Origin: Bacteroidota bacterium
GTDB lineage: Bacteria > Bacteroidota > Bacteroidia > UKL13-3
Direction of reading: 5' to 3'
DNA: 16,217 bases
Assembly: GCA_947462865.1 (NCBI GenBank)
Contig: CANHRW010000025.1
Location: 1 to 16,217, forward strand
Within the stretch, counting starts at the first letter, position 1. Every line of letters starts with the position of its first letter. A model generated the notes under the pieces. The model was not told where the DNA came from. It made no database searches and worked only from the letters and a program-made list of their open reading frames with translations. The position numbers and the translations under genes are program-made. This document shows positions 8,001 to 14,969 of this stretch, piece after piece.

Positions 8001-10384
8001 ATGTTTAGAGAGGGTGATGTTGCTCCAGTGATGACGTTAGCATCTTTTAACCATTGGAATGTAACGCTTCCGCTACCTGTTGCGTTTGCAGTAAATAAGT
8101 GACCTTGTGTTGCAAATTTAGTTGTACTTATAGGCTGAACAGTAATTACAGTAGCTGCATTTACAGATAAAGCTGCATTCAATGAATTTACATTTAAACC
8201 ACCAGCAGTAATGCTTACAGAATAGTTTCCGTTGTCAGCATTGCTAACATCTTGTAAAATTAATAAATTACTGGTTGCGTTAGTTATTGCAACACCGTTT
8301 TTAGACCACTGATATGAAATATTTGCTGAACCACTTCTTGCGTCTACACTGAATACAGCAGTTTGGCCAGCACATCTTACAATAGAAGTTGGTTGGCTGC
8401 TCAATACTGCCAAGTTAGCTTCATTAGAAGTTAAAGAACCACAAGCACCAAAAGTCAATTCAACTGAATAATCAGCTGCATCAGAATTTGAAATATTTGA
8501 AATGAATAACTCTGAAGAACGAGCTCCTGAAATTTTACCACCATTATTTAAAGTAGTTCCGTTTCTTTTCCATGTATACGCAGTAACACCAGCACCTGGA
8601 GTTACTTTGAATAGTGCATTTTGACCAGCATTTCTGAACTGATTCAATGGTTGGTTTACAATTGACGGACCAGCATTTACAGTTAAAGTTGCAGCATTAG
8701 AAGTTGTAGTACCACCCATGCCTGTAACAACAACAGCATAGCTTCCAGCATCACTTCCTAAGATATTTGATAAAGACAATGAACTGCTAGTTGCACCAGC
8801 AATGTTAACACCATTTTTAGACCATTGGTATGACATACTTCCATTAGTTACAGAAGCTGTAACACTGAAACTAACATTTGAACCAGCACACTGAGAAGCT
8901 GAAGCAGGTTGAGCAGAAATTGCAGGAGGATTTACAACAGTAACAGTTAAGTGTGCATTGTTTGAAGTTACAACACCACAAGCACCTGTAACTTCTACTG
9001 AATAATCAGCATCGTTGTTTGGTGTTGCATTGTTGATGTTCAATGTAGGGTTAGTTTCACCAGAAATTGCGATTCCATCTACAGACCATTGGTAAGCTAA
9101 AGCACCAGAACCTGAAGCAGTAACTGAGAAAGATGCATTGCCATTAGCAAAGATAGATTGATTCACAGGTTGTGAACTAATTGTTGTAAGCGCATTTACA
9201 GTTAAAGTAGCTGCATTTGAAGTTGCAGTCACAGAACCTGAAGTAGCTTCAACTGAATAAGAACCAGCATCACTTGCTGAAATTCCTGTTAAAGTTAAAG
9301 AGCTGTTGGTTTCGCCAGAAATAGCGACACCATTTTTTGACCATTGGTAACTGATGCTACCTGATGAAACTGTAGCACTTACACTGAAAGTTACATTTGT
9401 ACCAGCACACTGTGTTGCAGAAACTGGTTGTGAAGTAATTGTAAGTGTGTTTACAGCTAAAGTAGCAGCATTTGAGGTTACAGTACCACAAGTACCAGTT
9501 ACATCAACAGTGTAGTTTCCAGCATCTGCGCCAGTAGCATTTGAAACAGTGTAGCTTGTACTTGTAGCACCAGAAATAGCAACACCATTTTTAAACCATT
9601 GGTAAGTTAAAGTACCTAAACCAGTAGCTGAAACGCTAAAAGTTGCAGAAGCACCACCATTGATAGAGCTTCCTGAAGGCTGACTAGTAATAACTGTTGG
9701 TCCCATGTTTACAATTACATAAACACTGTCAACCAAAGTACAACCAGATGCAGGAACTGCAACAACCTTGTACCAACCATTGCTTGCAGCAACATATTGT
9801 GAAGGTGTTAAATTGTTTCCATCAGGATCACCAGGATTTGATGGTAAAGTAGAACCACCTGCACTTGCACTCCAAGTAACTGATGAGTAACCTGTACCAG
9901 CATCAAGAACATAAGTAGATGCACATGTGCTTAAAGTTTCAGCATAACTTAATGCCGGAGTAGTTACAACTAATGATGCTGTGCTAGAAGCAACAGGAAC
10001 ACCACCTGAAGTAACATCAACAGAATAAGAACCTGCATCAGCAGATGTAACAGCGTTCAATGTTAAAGTTGAACTGGTTGCACCTCCAATGTTTACACCA
10101 TTCTTTTTCCACTGGTAAGAAATACTTGAACCCGCTGTAGCTGAAACGCTAAAGCTGGCAGTACTTCCTGCACAAGCAGTCATTGAAGATGGTTGAGAAG
10201 TAATTGTAGGAGCTGGCGCCGAATCCGGATCATTTGGATTGGCTGGAACTCCTTGTGCGAACAAATTGTTCGTGTTGATGCCTACTGAAAAGATGATCAG
10301 TAAGCTGAGAACTTTGAAGGTTCTCGACGCAACTGCAAGTAGCAGTTTTTGCTTTGACGTTATGTATTGTGTAATCATAGTCAT
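5060..10384 (-). CDS. Giant secreted protein: 18 Ig-like domains plus T9SS type A sorting domain
   Basis: This 1774-residue protein starts with a basic N-terminus and a hydrophobic stretch (about 24-35) ending in a likely signal peptidase site at NLFAQ (44). It continues with 18 tandem Ig-like domains of about 80-90 residues (58-1676) and ends with a T9SS type A sorting domain from about 1690 (NLFPVPAQNVINL). Domains share ITSQP, F-S-V, YQW-KNG, DAG-YSV and TSN-A-LTV positions. The canonical Ig Cys positions in strands B and F are mostly Val; instead single cysteines alternate between a CAG motif (odd domains) and a CG motif (even domains). A non-Ig domain (about 143-227) is inserted between domains 1 and 2. 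Such proteins act as surface or secreted adhesins or stalk-like scaffolds; no ligand-binding or enzymatic domain is visible, so the target is unknown. A second ATG lies two codons into the gene (10376-10378). The strong terminator follows 21 nt after the stop. Codon use looks more GC-rich than in recN. Confidence 0.93.
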   Translation of the reverse strand: MTMITQYITSKQKLLLAVASRTFKVLSLLIIFSVGINTNNLFAQGVPANPNDPDSAPAPTITSQPSSMTACAGSTASFSVSATAGSSISYQWKKNGVNIGGATSSTLTLNAVTSADAGSYSVDVTSGGVPVASSTASLVVTTPALSYAETLSTCASTYVLDAGTGYSSVTWSASAGGSTLPSNPGDPDGNNLTPSQYVAASNGWYKVVAVPASGCTLVDSVYVIVNMGPTVITSQPSGSSINGGASATFSVSATGLGTLTYQWFKNGVAISGATSTSYTVSNATGADAGNYTVDVTGTCGTVTSNAATLAVNTLTITSQPVSATQCAGTNVTFSVSATVSSGSISYQWSKNGVAISGETNSSLTLTGISASDAGSYSVEATSGSVTATSNAATLTVNALTTISSQPVNQSIFANGNASFSVTASGSGALAYQWSVDGIAISGETNPTLNINNATPNNDADYSVEVTGACGVVTSNNAHLTVTVVNPPAISAQPASASQCAGSNVSFSVTASVTNGSMSYQWSKNGVNIAGATSSSLSLSNILGSDAGSYAVVVTGMGGTTTSNAATLTVNAGPSIVNQPLNQFRNAGQNALFKVTPGAGVTAYTWKRNGTTLNNGGKISGARSSELFISNISNSDAADYSVELTFGACGSLTSNEANLAVLSSQPTSIVRCAGQTAVFSVDARSGSANISYQWSKNGVAITNATSNLLILQDVSNADNGNYSVSITAGGLNVNSLNAALSVNAATVITVQPISTTKFATQGHLFTANATGSGSVTFQWLKDANVITGATSPSLNISNISSSSAGNYTLEVTGACGTVYSDDAALSVISAVPTSKTVCAGSSTSFSTTVSSPSPVSYQWRRDGSSISGQTNSSLNLSNATSAMNGIYSVSINVNGITTAVGSASLLVNANTAIVSQPNSQTRPAGTGVTFSVSASGTGAISYQWAKNGSPILGQTNFKIDITNLAPSDAGAYSVTATSSCGSAASNAADLTVTVAAPTITANPTPRINQCSGTSASMSVSATGYGSLSYQWRRNGVNIDGATNATLSLNSLSSADAGTYTVVVSNLGGSVTSASTVVSIKANTAISSHPVSFLRRAGQSALLTVSASGADGGSFQWKKNGIAITAATGSTLNFPNITSTNAGDYSVDVTFGCGTVSSNSASLTVLSSNPNNTSKCAGQNASFSATVDGGSDAISYQWTKNGVNLSGQTSATLNLSNVSVSDIGNYAVNITVGGNDMLSNNASLTVSTITGQPTSMLRRAGQSATFLVNTSSAAAYQWKKDGSAISGATSATYTVASAAGANAGDYTVDVIFGCGTVSSNSASLAVLTGNPSNVTKCAGENASFSVSSASGSDALSIQWLKNNVIMPGQTGSTLSLSNVSVSDVANYSALLTMGSSSLLSNGASLLVNTSATISSQPVSAVIFASQSVAFSAIVTGNLNGVTYQWTKDGSPISNSSSVFGATTSTLSMTSTSTAAAGSYVLNVTGNCGVVSSSAANLAIVSTFKLADQSMCAGNNATFSVSASGSGLTYQWRKDGSNISGANSSSYTMTGVNASNAASYSVVVGNGGSSTLTTGAGLLVVRALPTITSQPSNVNVAVGGNANFSVSATNATAFRWFRVNRTTLENPASPVGGSVAGAFTNSLTLNSVKSAFNNYRYICRITGACGNIVSDTVRLTVGGIAKNELASVVENTEMNLFPVPAQNVINLVTNGVAEGSYSIRILDQTGKLVMDKNTSGSEVNAGLSIEISDMSTGAYFLELKNANGEVMSMSKFIKIGN
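5357..10213 (-). repeat. Tandem array of 18 Ig-like domain repeats within the giant T9SS protein
   Basis: The repeats are visible in DNA as CCATTGGTA-like blocks (complement of the YQW codons) about every 250 bp, for example near 5801, 6057, 6557, 6797, 7295, 7812, 8823, 9087, 9342 and 9597. The natural period is two domains (about 500 bp), because domains alternate in cysteine position. The copies most alike are domains 12-13 (about 6650-7144) and 14-15 (about 6164-6649), which share RRAGQSA, FGCGTVSSNSASL, KCAG and LSNVSVSD. The DNA copies are diverged, with many synonymous differences, so the array is old rather than freshly expanded. Confidence 0.9.
9704..9958 (-). other. Non-Ig beta domain inserted between Ig-like domains 1 and 2
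   Basis: Residues about 143-227 lack the YQW-KNG pattern. They instead read CASTYVLDAGTGYSSVTWSA, then a loop with NPGDPDGNN, then GWYKVVAVPASGC and DSVYVIV. This matches a beta-sandwich type common in Bacteroidota gliding and surface proteins (C-YVLDAG-GY-W...G-Y-V-V...GC--DSVYV). It is the only domain of the protein carrying both an N-terminal Cys (154) and a turn Cys (215). NPGDPD echoes NPNDPD at residues 49-54 just after the signal peptide; both are possible Ca2+-binding or linker segments. Confidence 0.65.
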
Positions 10385-10607
10385 GAGATTTTACAGCAAT
10401 TTACAAAAAAAAGTACATAAACAATAGGGTTTACAATAAATTGCGACATTATTAAAGTTTATTTAATATTAAATTGAGCGGAAGTGCCTAATAGTCAATT
10501 TTTTATTTTTTTTTAAACAAGTTCAAAACTCAAAAATAGATTCGTTAAAATGTTTCATGTTTTACAAAAAGGTTCAAACTACTACTATTTGATTGATTTA
10601 ATTTGAA

Positions 10608-10626
10608 TTTAAGGTTTGGTTTAAGG
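10608..10626 (+). promoter_or_regulatory. TTTAAGG direct repeat, possible response-regulator site
   Basis: TTTAAGG occurs at 10608-10614 and 10620-10626 (12-base period), preceded by the related TTTAATT at 10597-10603 (11 bases earlier). OmpR/PhoB-type regulators commonly bind direct repeats about one helical turn apart, and the next gene encodes one. The site lies 36 bp before the regulator ATG. The link is inference; in DNA this AT-rich such repeats can arise by chance. Confidence 0.25.
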
Positions 10627-10635
10627 AATTGCTCT

Positions 10636-10656
10636 AATTTTGAAAAAATCAAAATT
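10636..10656. repeat. 8-bp inverted repeat just upstream of the response regulator start
   Basis: AATTTTGA (10636-10643) and TCAAAATT (10649-10656) are perfect inverse complements around a five-base A spacer, ending 5 bp before the ATG at 10662. It could be an operator or a weak 5' UTR hairpin. It is not followed by a U-tract. Confidence 0.35.
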
Positions 10657-10661
10657 TGCTT

Positions 10662-11342
10662 ATGCTGTCAATCTTGTTATTGGAAGACGATAAAAAACTC
10701 GCTTCAGAAATTAGCTTGTATTTACAAAATCAAGACTTTCATTGTCAGGTTGTAAATGATGGCCTTAAATCAATCGACCTATTTAAAAAAAATCACTACG
10801 ATTTGTTGATTTTAGACATCTCTGTGCCAGGTATTTCAGGTATCGAAGTATGTACCAAAATTAGGGCAATTAAAAATGATGTACCTATTCTAATGCTAAC
10901 AGCTTTAGAGGAGGTGAATGTAAAAGTTAAAGCATTGGAGTCTGGGGCTGATGATTATTTAGTTAAACCATTTCATTTTGAAGAATTATTTGCCCGTGTT
11001 AAAGCACTCATCAGGAGATATAAATTATTGAACAACGACAATGAAATGATTGTCGTCAAAGATCTTGAAATCAATACAGATGCTATGCAAGTGAGAAGGG
11101 CTGGCAAACAAATTTTATTAACCCCTAAGGAATATAAACTCTTATTGGCACTGGCAAAAGCTAATGGGAAAACCATTTCAAAACAAACAATAGCAGAAGA
11201 AGTTTGGAACATCAATTTTGAAACAGGTACCAATACCATTGAAGTGTATATTAACTTCTTAAGAAACAAAATCGACAAAGACTTTGAGGTGAAATTGATT
11301 AAGACCAGGCCTGGTTTTGGTTATTTTTTGAACATAGAATAA
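10662..11342 (+). CDS. OmpR/PhoB-family response regulator
   Basis: This is a two-domain DNA-binding response regulator of 226 residues from ATG 10662. The receiver domain (about 1-115) has the acidic pocket E8-D9-D10, phospho-acceptor D52 in LLILDISVPGISG, the switch threonine T80 in ILMLTA and K102 in DDYLVKPF. The C-terminal winged helix (about 128-224) shows the Trans_reg_C pattern LLTPKEYKLLLAL, TNTIEVYINFLRNKID and the final KTRPGFGYFL. I prefer ATG 10662 to the in-frame TTG at 10656 because MLSILLLEDD then matches the usual start of the first receiver strand. The histidine kinase gene follows after 3 bp, so the two are surely co-transcribed and form a cognate pair. Signal and targets are unknown; the divergent Ig-protein gene is a candidate target by position only. 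Confidence 0.95.
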   Translation: MLSILLLEDDKKLASEISLYLQNQDFHCQVVNDGLKSIDLFKKNHYDLLILDISVPGISGIEVCTKIRAIKNDVPILMLTALEEVNVKVKALESGADDYLVKPFHFEELFARVKALIRRYKLLNNDNEMIVVKDLEINTDAMQVRRAGKQILLTPKEYKLLLALAKANGKTISKQTIAEEVWNINFETGTNTIEVYINFLRNKIDKDFEVKLIKTRPGFGYFLNIE

Positions 11343-11345
11343 GCA

Positions 11346-12710
11346 ATGACATTAAAAAACAGGTTTGCGCTTTTATTTAGTTTGTTTTTTACCCTCTTTT
11401 TTGCAGTGGTATTGTTGATTGTATTTACCCTGTTTTCAGAATACAGACAAGGTGATTTTTACAGCAGGCTAATCAATAAAGTAGATCAAATTTATCATGA
11501 AGTAGACAAACATTATAAAAATTCAACTGAATTAATAACGGATATAGATGTTCAAACAACTTACAAGTTAATTAACGAGCGAATTGCGGTAATTGATCTC
11601 AATAGGAAAAATGTATTTCAATCCAGTCATTCCCAACCAATAGAATTGTCTGATAGGCAATTAGAAGAACTTTCAACAACGAATCCTGTTTATTTTAGTA
11701 ACAAAGAAATTGAAACAGTTGCTAAATTATTTAAACAAGAATCAGCACATTTTATAGTAATCGTATCTGCTGAAGATTTGTACGGAAACTCCAAAATTGA
11801 GTATTTGAAAATTTTATTTTATTGGACCTTTTCAATTGGATTCATTTTGTTGTGGTTTTTCTCATATCAGTTAAGCAGGAGGGCGCTTTTACCAATGGAC
11901 AGACTCAGAGAAAAAGTACAGGAAATTACGTTTCAAAACCTGAATAATCCCATTCAATTTGAAAATAAAAAAGATGAAATTTCTGCATTGGCAAGTGCTT
12001 TCAATCATATGTTAGAAAGAATAGATAAAGCCTATAAAAGACAGAGAGAGTTTACCGGAAATGCCTCACATGAATTGAGAACCCCAATTGCTCGAATAGG
12101 CACGCAAGTAGAAAATTTATTAACTGAAAAAACACTTGATAGTCAATTTAAAAACAGTTTAAAAAGTGTACATGAAGATGTATATCATTTATCGGATGTA
12201 GTTACTTCTTTACTCATTTTGTCGAGGTTAGATGAAGGCGTTAAAACAGATAATTTTAAGCCCGTTAGAATAGACGAAATCATTTTTGATATTGCTGATA
12301 AATTGGTAAAAATTTGGCCTGATTTTAAATTACAATTCGACATTAAAAACAAAACCAATGACGAATTAATTTTTGATGTAAATGGTGATGATACATTGTT
12401 AAAAATAGCAATGACCAATTTGTTTAAAAATGCCTATACCTATTCAGATAATCATCAAGTAAAAGTTACGTATGAGTTGACAGAAAATACACAAATCATT
12501 CAGGTTTATAATTCTGGTGAAGTACCTATTTTTAAAGACAATTCACCTATGTTTCAAGCATTTTCAAGAGGTGACAATTCTTATGACAAACCTGGAAGTG
12601 GTTTGGGTTTAAGAATTATTCAAAGAATATTGAGTTACCACAATGCAAGTATTGTATTTATCAGCCCTGGATTGAATCAGAATTTATTTGAAGTAAAGTT
12701 TAACAGATAA
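11346..12710 (+). CDS. Two-component sensor histidine kinase
   Basis: This is a 454-residue inner-membrane kinase. Membrane helices lie at about 8-30 and 155-173, bounding a periplasmic sensor region of about 125 residues with no recognised fold. A HAMP-like linker follows (about 174-230), then the HisKA helix with phospho-acceptor H242 in FTGNASHELRTPIARI, and a HATPase domain with the N-box TNLFKNAYTY (N358, N362) and the G2 box GSGLGL (417-422). The G1 box, normally DxGxG, reads NSGEVP (389-394), so the usual Asp is Asn and the second Gly is missing; an NSG form occurs in some Bacteroidota kinases, so activity is likely kept. It partners the response regulator 3 bp upstream. Its stop is 3 bp from the stop of the convergent GNAT-nitrilase gene, with no terminator between. 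Confidence 0.95.
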   Translation: MTLKNRFALLFSLFFTLFFAVVLLIVFTLFSEYRQGDFYSRLINKVDQIYHEVDKHYKNSTELITDIDVQTTYKLINERIAVIDLNRKNVFQSSHSQPIELSDRQLEELSTTNPVYFSNKEIETVAKLFKQESAHFIVIVSAEDLYGNSKIEYLKILFYWTFSIGFILLWFFSYQLSRRALLPMDRLREKVQEITFQNLNNPIQFENKKDEISALASAFNHMLERIDKAYKRQREFTGNASHELRTPIARIGTQVENLLTEKTLDSQFKNSLKSVHEDVYHLSDVVTSLLILSRLDEGVKTDNFKPVRIDEIIFDIADKLVKIWPDFKLQFDIKNKTNDELIFDVNGDDTLLKIAMTNLFKNAYTYSDNHQVKVTYELTENTQIIQVYNSGEVPIFKDNSPMFQAFSRGDNSYDKPGSGLGLRIIQRILSYHNASIVFISPGLNQNLFEVKFNR

Positions 12711-12713
12711 GGG

Positions 12714-14246
12714 CTATTTTTCGAGCACCTCGTACATATCGTTTCTACGGTCTTTCCAATTGAGTACGGTACCGGTGTTTCGGGCCCTTTCAAGTGCCGC
12801 TAAGTCTAAGTCTGCAATGACTACAGTTTCAATATTGGTATTGCATTCACCCGCAATGGCATCGGGAGGGAAAGCGAAATCACTGGGTGTATAAATACCC
12901 GATTGGGCGTAGTTAATGTCCATGTTGTCAACCGAAGGAATGTTGCCAATAGTGCCTGCAGTTGCTACAAAAATTTGGTTTTCAACAGCCCTTGCTTGTG
13001 CACAAATTTTAACCCTTAAATGGCCATGTTTTTCATCGGTACTGAAAGGTACAAAAAGAATTTTAGCGCCTTTGTTACATGCAATGCGGGCCATTTCTGG
13101 AAACTCTACATCATAACAAACATTGATGGCAACTTTGCCACAATCGGTATTGAAAACTTTAATTTCATTACCAGGCTTTACTCCCCACCATTTAGATTCG
13201 TTACTGGTGATATGTATTTTGTATTGTTTTTCGTAGGTACCATCTCTTTTAAACAAGTAAGAAATGTTAAAGAGGTTGTCACCTTCAACTTGCAAATGGG
13301 TACCTGCAATGATATTGATATTGTATTCTAAAGAAAGCCTCGAAAACAAATTGATATAATCTTCGGTGTATTCGTCGAGTTTTCTGATAGAATCTTCTGG
13401 ACTCATACTTTTGTATTCGTGCAGTGAGAGTAATTGTGTGGTAAACAATTCAGGAAACAAGACAAAGTCTGATTTGTAGTTAGAAGCCACATCGGTAAAG
13501 TATTCGCATTGTTGTGCAAATTCTTTGAAACCTCTGATTTTTCTGAGCTCGTATTGAATGCAGCAAATCCTCACTTTTTTCATCAATACACTGCGCTCTC
13601 TGGTTTCTGGAATATAATCGAGGTTGATCCATTCTAGGAGCAAAGCATAACCTTCAGACTCTTTGTCTTCGGGTAAATAATCTTTGATGATACGGGTAAT
13701 GTTATAACCTTGGCTCAATTGAAAAGTGACCACAGGGTCTTTTATTTTTTTATCAATTACCCTTTTAACGTAAGCCCGGATTCCAAATTCTTCGCTGTTC
13801 TTGTGGTAATTGGGCAAACGGCCACCAATTAAAATTCTTTTGAGGTTGCGTTCAATGCACAATACTTTTCGCATTTCGTACAAACGCCTACCAATTTTAA
13901 GCCCTTGGTATTCGGGGTGAACCATTACCTCAATGCCGTAAAGTGTATCGCCTTCGTCATCATGGTTGGTGATGTAACCATTGTCGCAGATTTCTTTCCA
14001 ACTGTGGTCGTCGTCGTATTCGTCCCAGCTAATGATTAAACTGGTTGCTGAGCCTACAATATTTCCTTCGTATTCAATTACCTGCATGCCATCTGGAAAC
14101 AACTTGAATTGGCTGTCGAGCATTTGGTATGTCCAAGGATCGTTGTTGGGAAAACAAATTTTGGACAATTCTATGATTTCGCTGAAATCATGTCTTTCTG
14201 CTGCGCGCTCAATTAAGATTGGTTTCTTAGACGACCTGGTTTTCAT
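12714..14246 (-). CDS. Fused GNAT N-acetyltransferase / carbon-nitrogen hydrolase (nitrilase family)
   Basis: This 510-residue protein joins two enzymes. Residues about 10-210 are a GNAT domain with the acetyl-CoA pyrophosphate loop in VMVHPEYQGLKIGRRLYEMR (108-127). Residues about 222-510 are a nitrilase-superfamily hydrolase with a complete catalytic triad: E266 in LFPELFT, K343 in QYKIHIT and C377 in INVCYDVEFPE. The fusion is known in bacteria, including Bacteroidota, but the substrate of neither half is established to my knowledge; one reading is acylation and amide hydrolysis of related metabolites. M222 at the domain joint, in SVLMKKVRICCIQYE, looks like the old start of a free nitrilase. 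No signal peptide is present, so the protein should be cytoplasmic. It starts 12 bp after the yebC stop, suggesting one operon. Base composition is more GC-rich than the neighbouring kinase gene. Confidence 0.95.
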   Translation of the reverse strand: MKTRSSKKPILIERAAERHDFSEIIELSKICFPNNDPWTYQMLDSQFKLFPDGMQVIEYEGNIVGSATSLIISWDEYDDDHSWKEICDNGYITNHDDEGDTLYGIEVMVHPEYQGLKIGRRLYEMRKVLCIERNLKRILIGGRLPNYHKNSEEFGIRAYVKRVIDKKIKDPVVTFQLSQGYNITRIIKDYLPEDKESEGYALLLEWINLDYIPETRERSVLMKKVRICCIQYELRKIRGFKEFAQQCEYFTDVASNYKSDFVLFPELFTTQLLSLHEYKSMSPEDSIRKLDEYTEDYINLFSRLSLEYNINIIAGTHLQVEGDNLFNISYLFKRDGTYEKQYKIHITSNESKWWGVKPGNEIKVFNTDCGKVAINVCYDVEFPEMARIACNKGAKILFVPFSTDEKHGHLRVKICAQARAVENQIFVATAGTIGNIPSVDNMDINYAQSGIYTPSDFAFPPDAIAGECNTNIETVVIADLDLAALERARNTGTVLNWKDRRNDMYEVLEK

Positions 14247-14258
14247 GTGTGTTTTGGT

Positions 14259-14969
14259 TTATTTTAAATTGTGCCAAACATTGGTCACATCGTCGTCTTC
14301 GTCTAAACGATCCATCAATTTATTGAACTCAGCTTCTTGCTCTTCATTCAATTCAACTGAGGTAGTTGGAATTCTTTGTAGTTCGGCGTTTGTAATTTCA
14401 ATTTTTCTTTCCTCCAATGCTTTTTGCATGGCGCCAAATTCAGTGAATGGTACTGAAATCATGTAGAATCCTTCTCCGTCATCTTCCATTTCTTCCATAC
14501 CAAAGTCAATCATTTCCAATTCAAATTCTTCAGGGTTGATGCCTGTTGTTGGAATTCTGAAAATGCCTTTTCTTTCAAATAAAAAATCTAAACTGCCTGA
14601 TACCATCATTTGGCCACCTGTTTTGTTGAAATGCGAACGCAAATTGGCAATGGTACGGGTAGGGTTGTCTGTGGCTGTTTCAATGATCATGGCAACTCCA
14701 TGTGGGCCTTTGCCTTCATAAGCAATTTCTTCAAAGTTTTTCTCGTCTTTGTTATTTGCTCTATTGATAGCTGCGTCAATATTGGCTTTTGGCATATTGG
14801 CCGCTTTGGCATTGGCAATTATTGCTCTTAACCTTGAGTTAGACTCAGGGTCTGTACCACCTGCTTTTACAGCAATATGAATCTCTTTTCCGAACTTGGT
14901 GAATGCTTTGCTCATTTTGGCATAACGCGCAAACATTTTGTGTTTTCTTTTTTCAAATACTCTTCCCAT
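14259..14969 (-). CDS. yebC: YebC/PmpR (TACO1) family protein
   Basis: This 236-residue cytoplasmic protein begins with the family signature GRVFEKRKHKMFARYAKMSKAF and continues with GGTDPESNSRLRAIIANAKAANMP, then KFEEIAYEGKGPHGVA-like and HFNKTGGQM segments (here EEIAYEGKGPHGVAMIIE and SHFNKTGGQMMVSGS). The C-terminal tail is acidic (EEQEAEFNKLMDRLDEDDD). Length and all three domains match full-length members. The family was first described as transcriptional regulators (YebC, PmpR); more recent work and the mitochondrial homologue TACO1 point to a translation factor that helps ribosomes through difficult sequences such as proline runs. It lies upstream of the GNAT-nitrilase gene with a 12-bp gap and probably provides the promoter for both. 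Confidence 0.95.
   Translation of the reverse strand: MGRVFEKRKHKMFARYAKMSKAFTKFGKEIHIAVKAGGTDPESNSRLRAIIANAKAANMPKANIDAAINRANNKDEKNFEEIAYEGKGPHGVAMIIETATDNPTRTIANLRSHFNKTGGQMMVSGSLDFLFERKGIFRIPTTGINPEEFELEMIDFGMEEMEDDGEGFYMISVPFTEFGAMQKALEERKIEITNAELQRIPTTSVELNEEQEAEFNKLMDRLDEDDDVTNVWHNLK

Larger units (their letters stand above)
10385..10661. promoter_or_regulatory. 277-bp divergent spacer: giant Ig-protein gene versus two-component system
   Basis: This very AT-rich spacer must hold both promoters. It contains T-tracts around 10499-10515, a near-repeat GTTCAAAACT / GTTCAAACT (10521-10530, 10572-10580), a TTTAAGG direct repeat and an 8-bp inverted repeat just before the regulator gene. No clear TAnnTTTG box with a good -33 partner was found on either strand, so start sites are not placed. 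Confidence 0.4.

Noticed and set aside
5357..10213. Regular repeats of about 250 bp considered as a CRISPR or non-coding satellite array.
   Set aside because: One uninterrupted 1774-codon frame spans them and the repeats are diverged Ig-like domains.
10365..10384. The Ig protein begins MTMIT, like the lacZ-alpha leader (13 of 14 matching bases in the start), hinting at vector sequence.
   Set aside because: The match stops after these bases, the reading frame continues into a normal signal peptide, and no further vector sequence is seen.
12916..14831. Plus-strand frames (66 to 161 codons) opposite the GNAT-nitrilase and yebC genes.
   Set aside because: Both minus-strand genes are intact over their full length with recognised motifs; the opposite frames show no domain.
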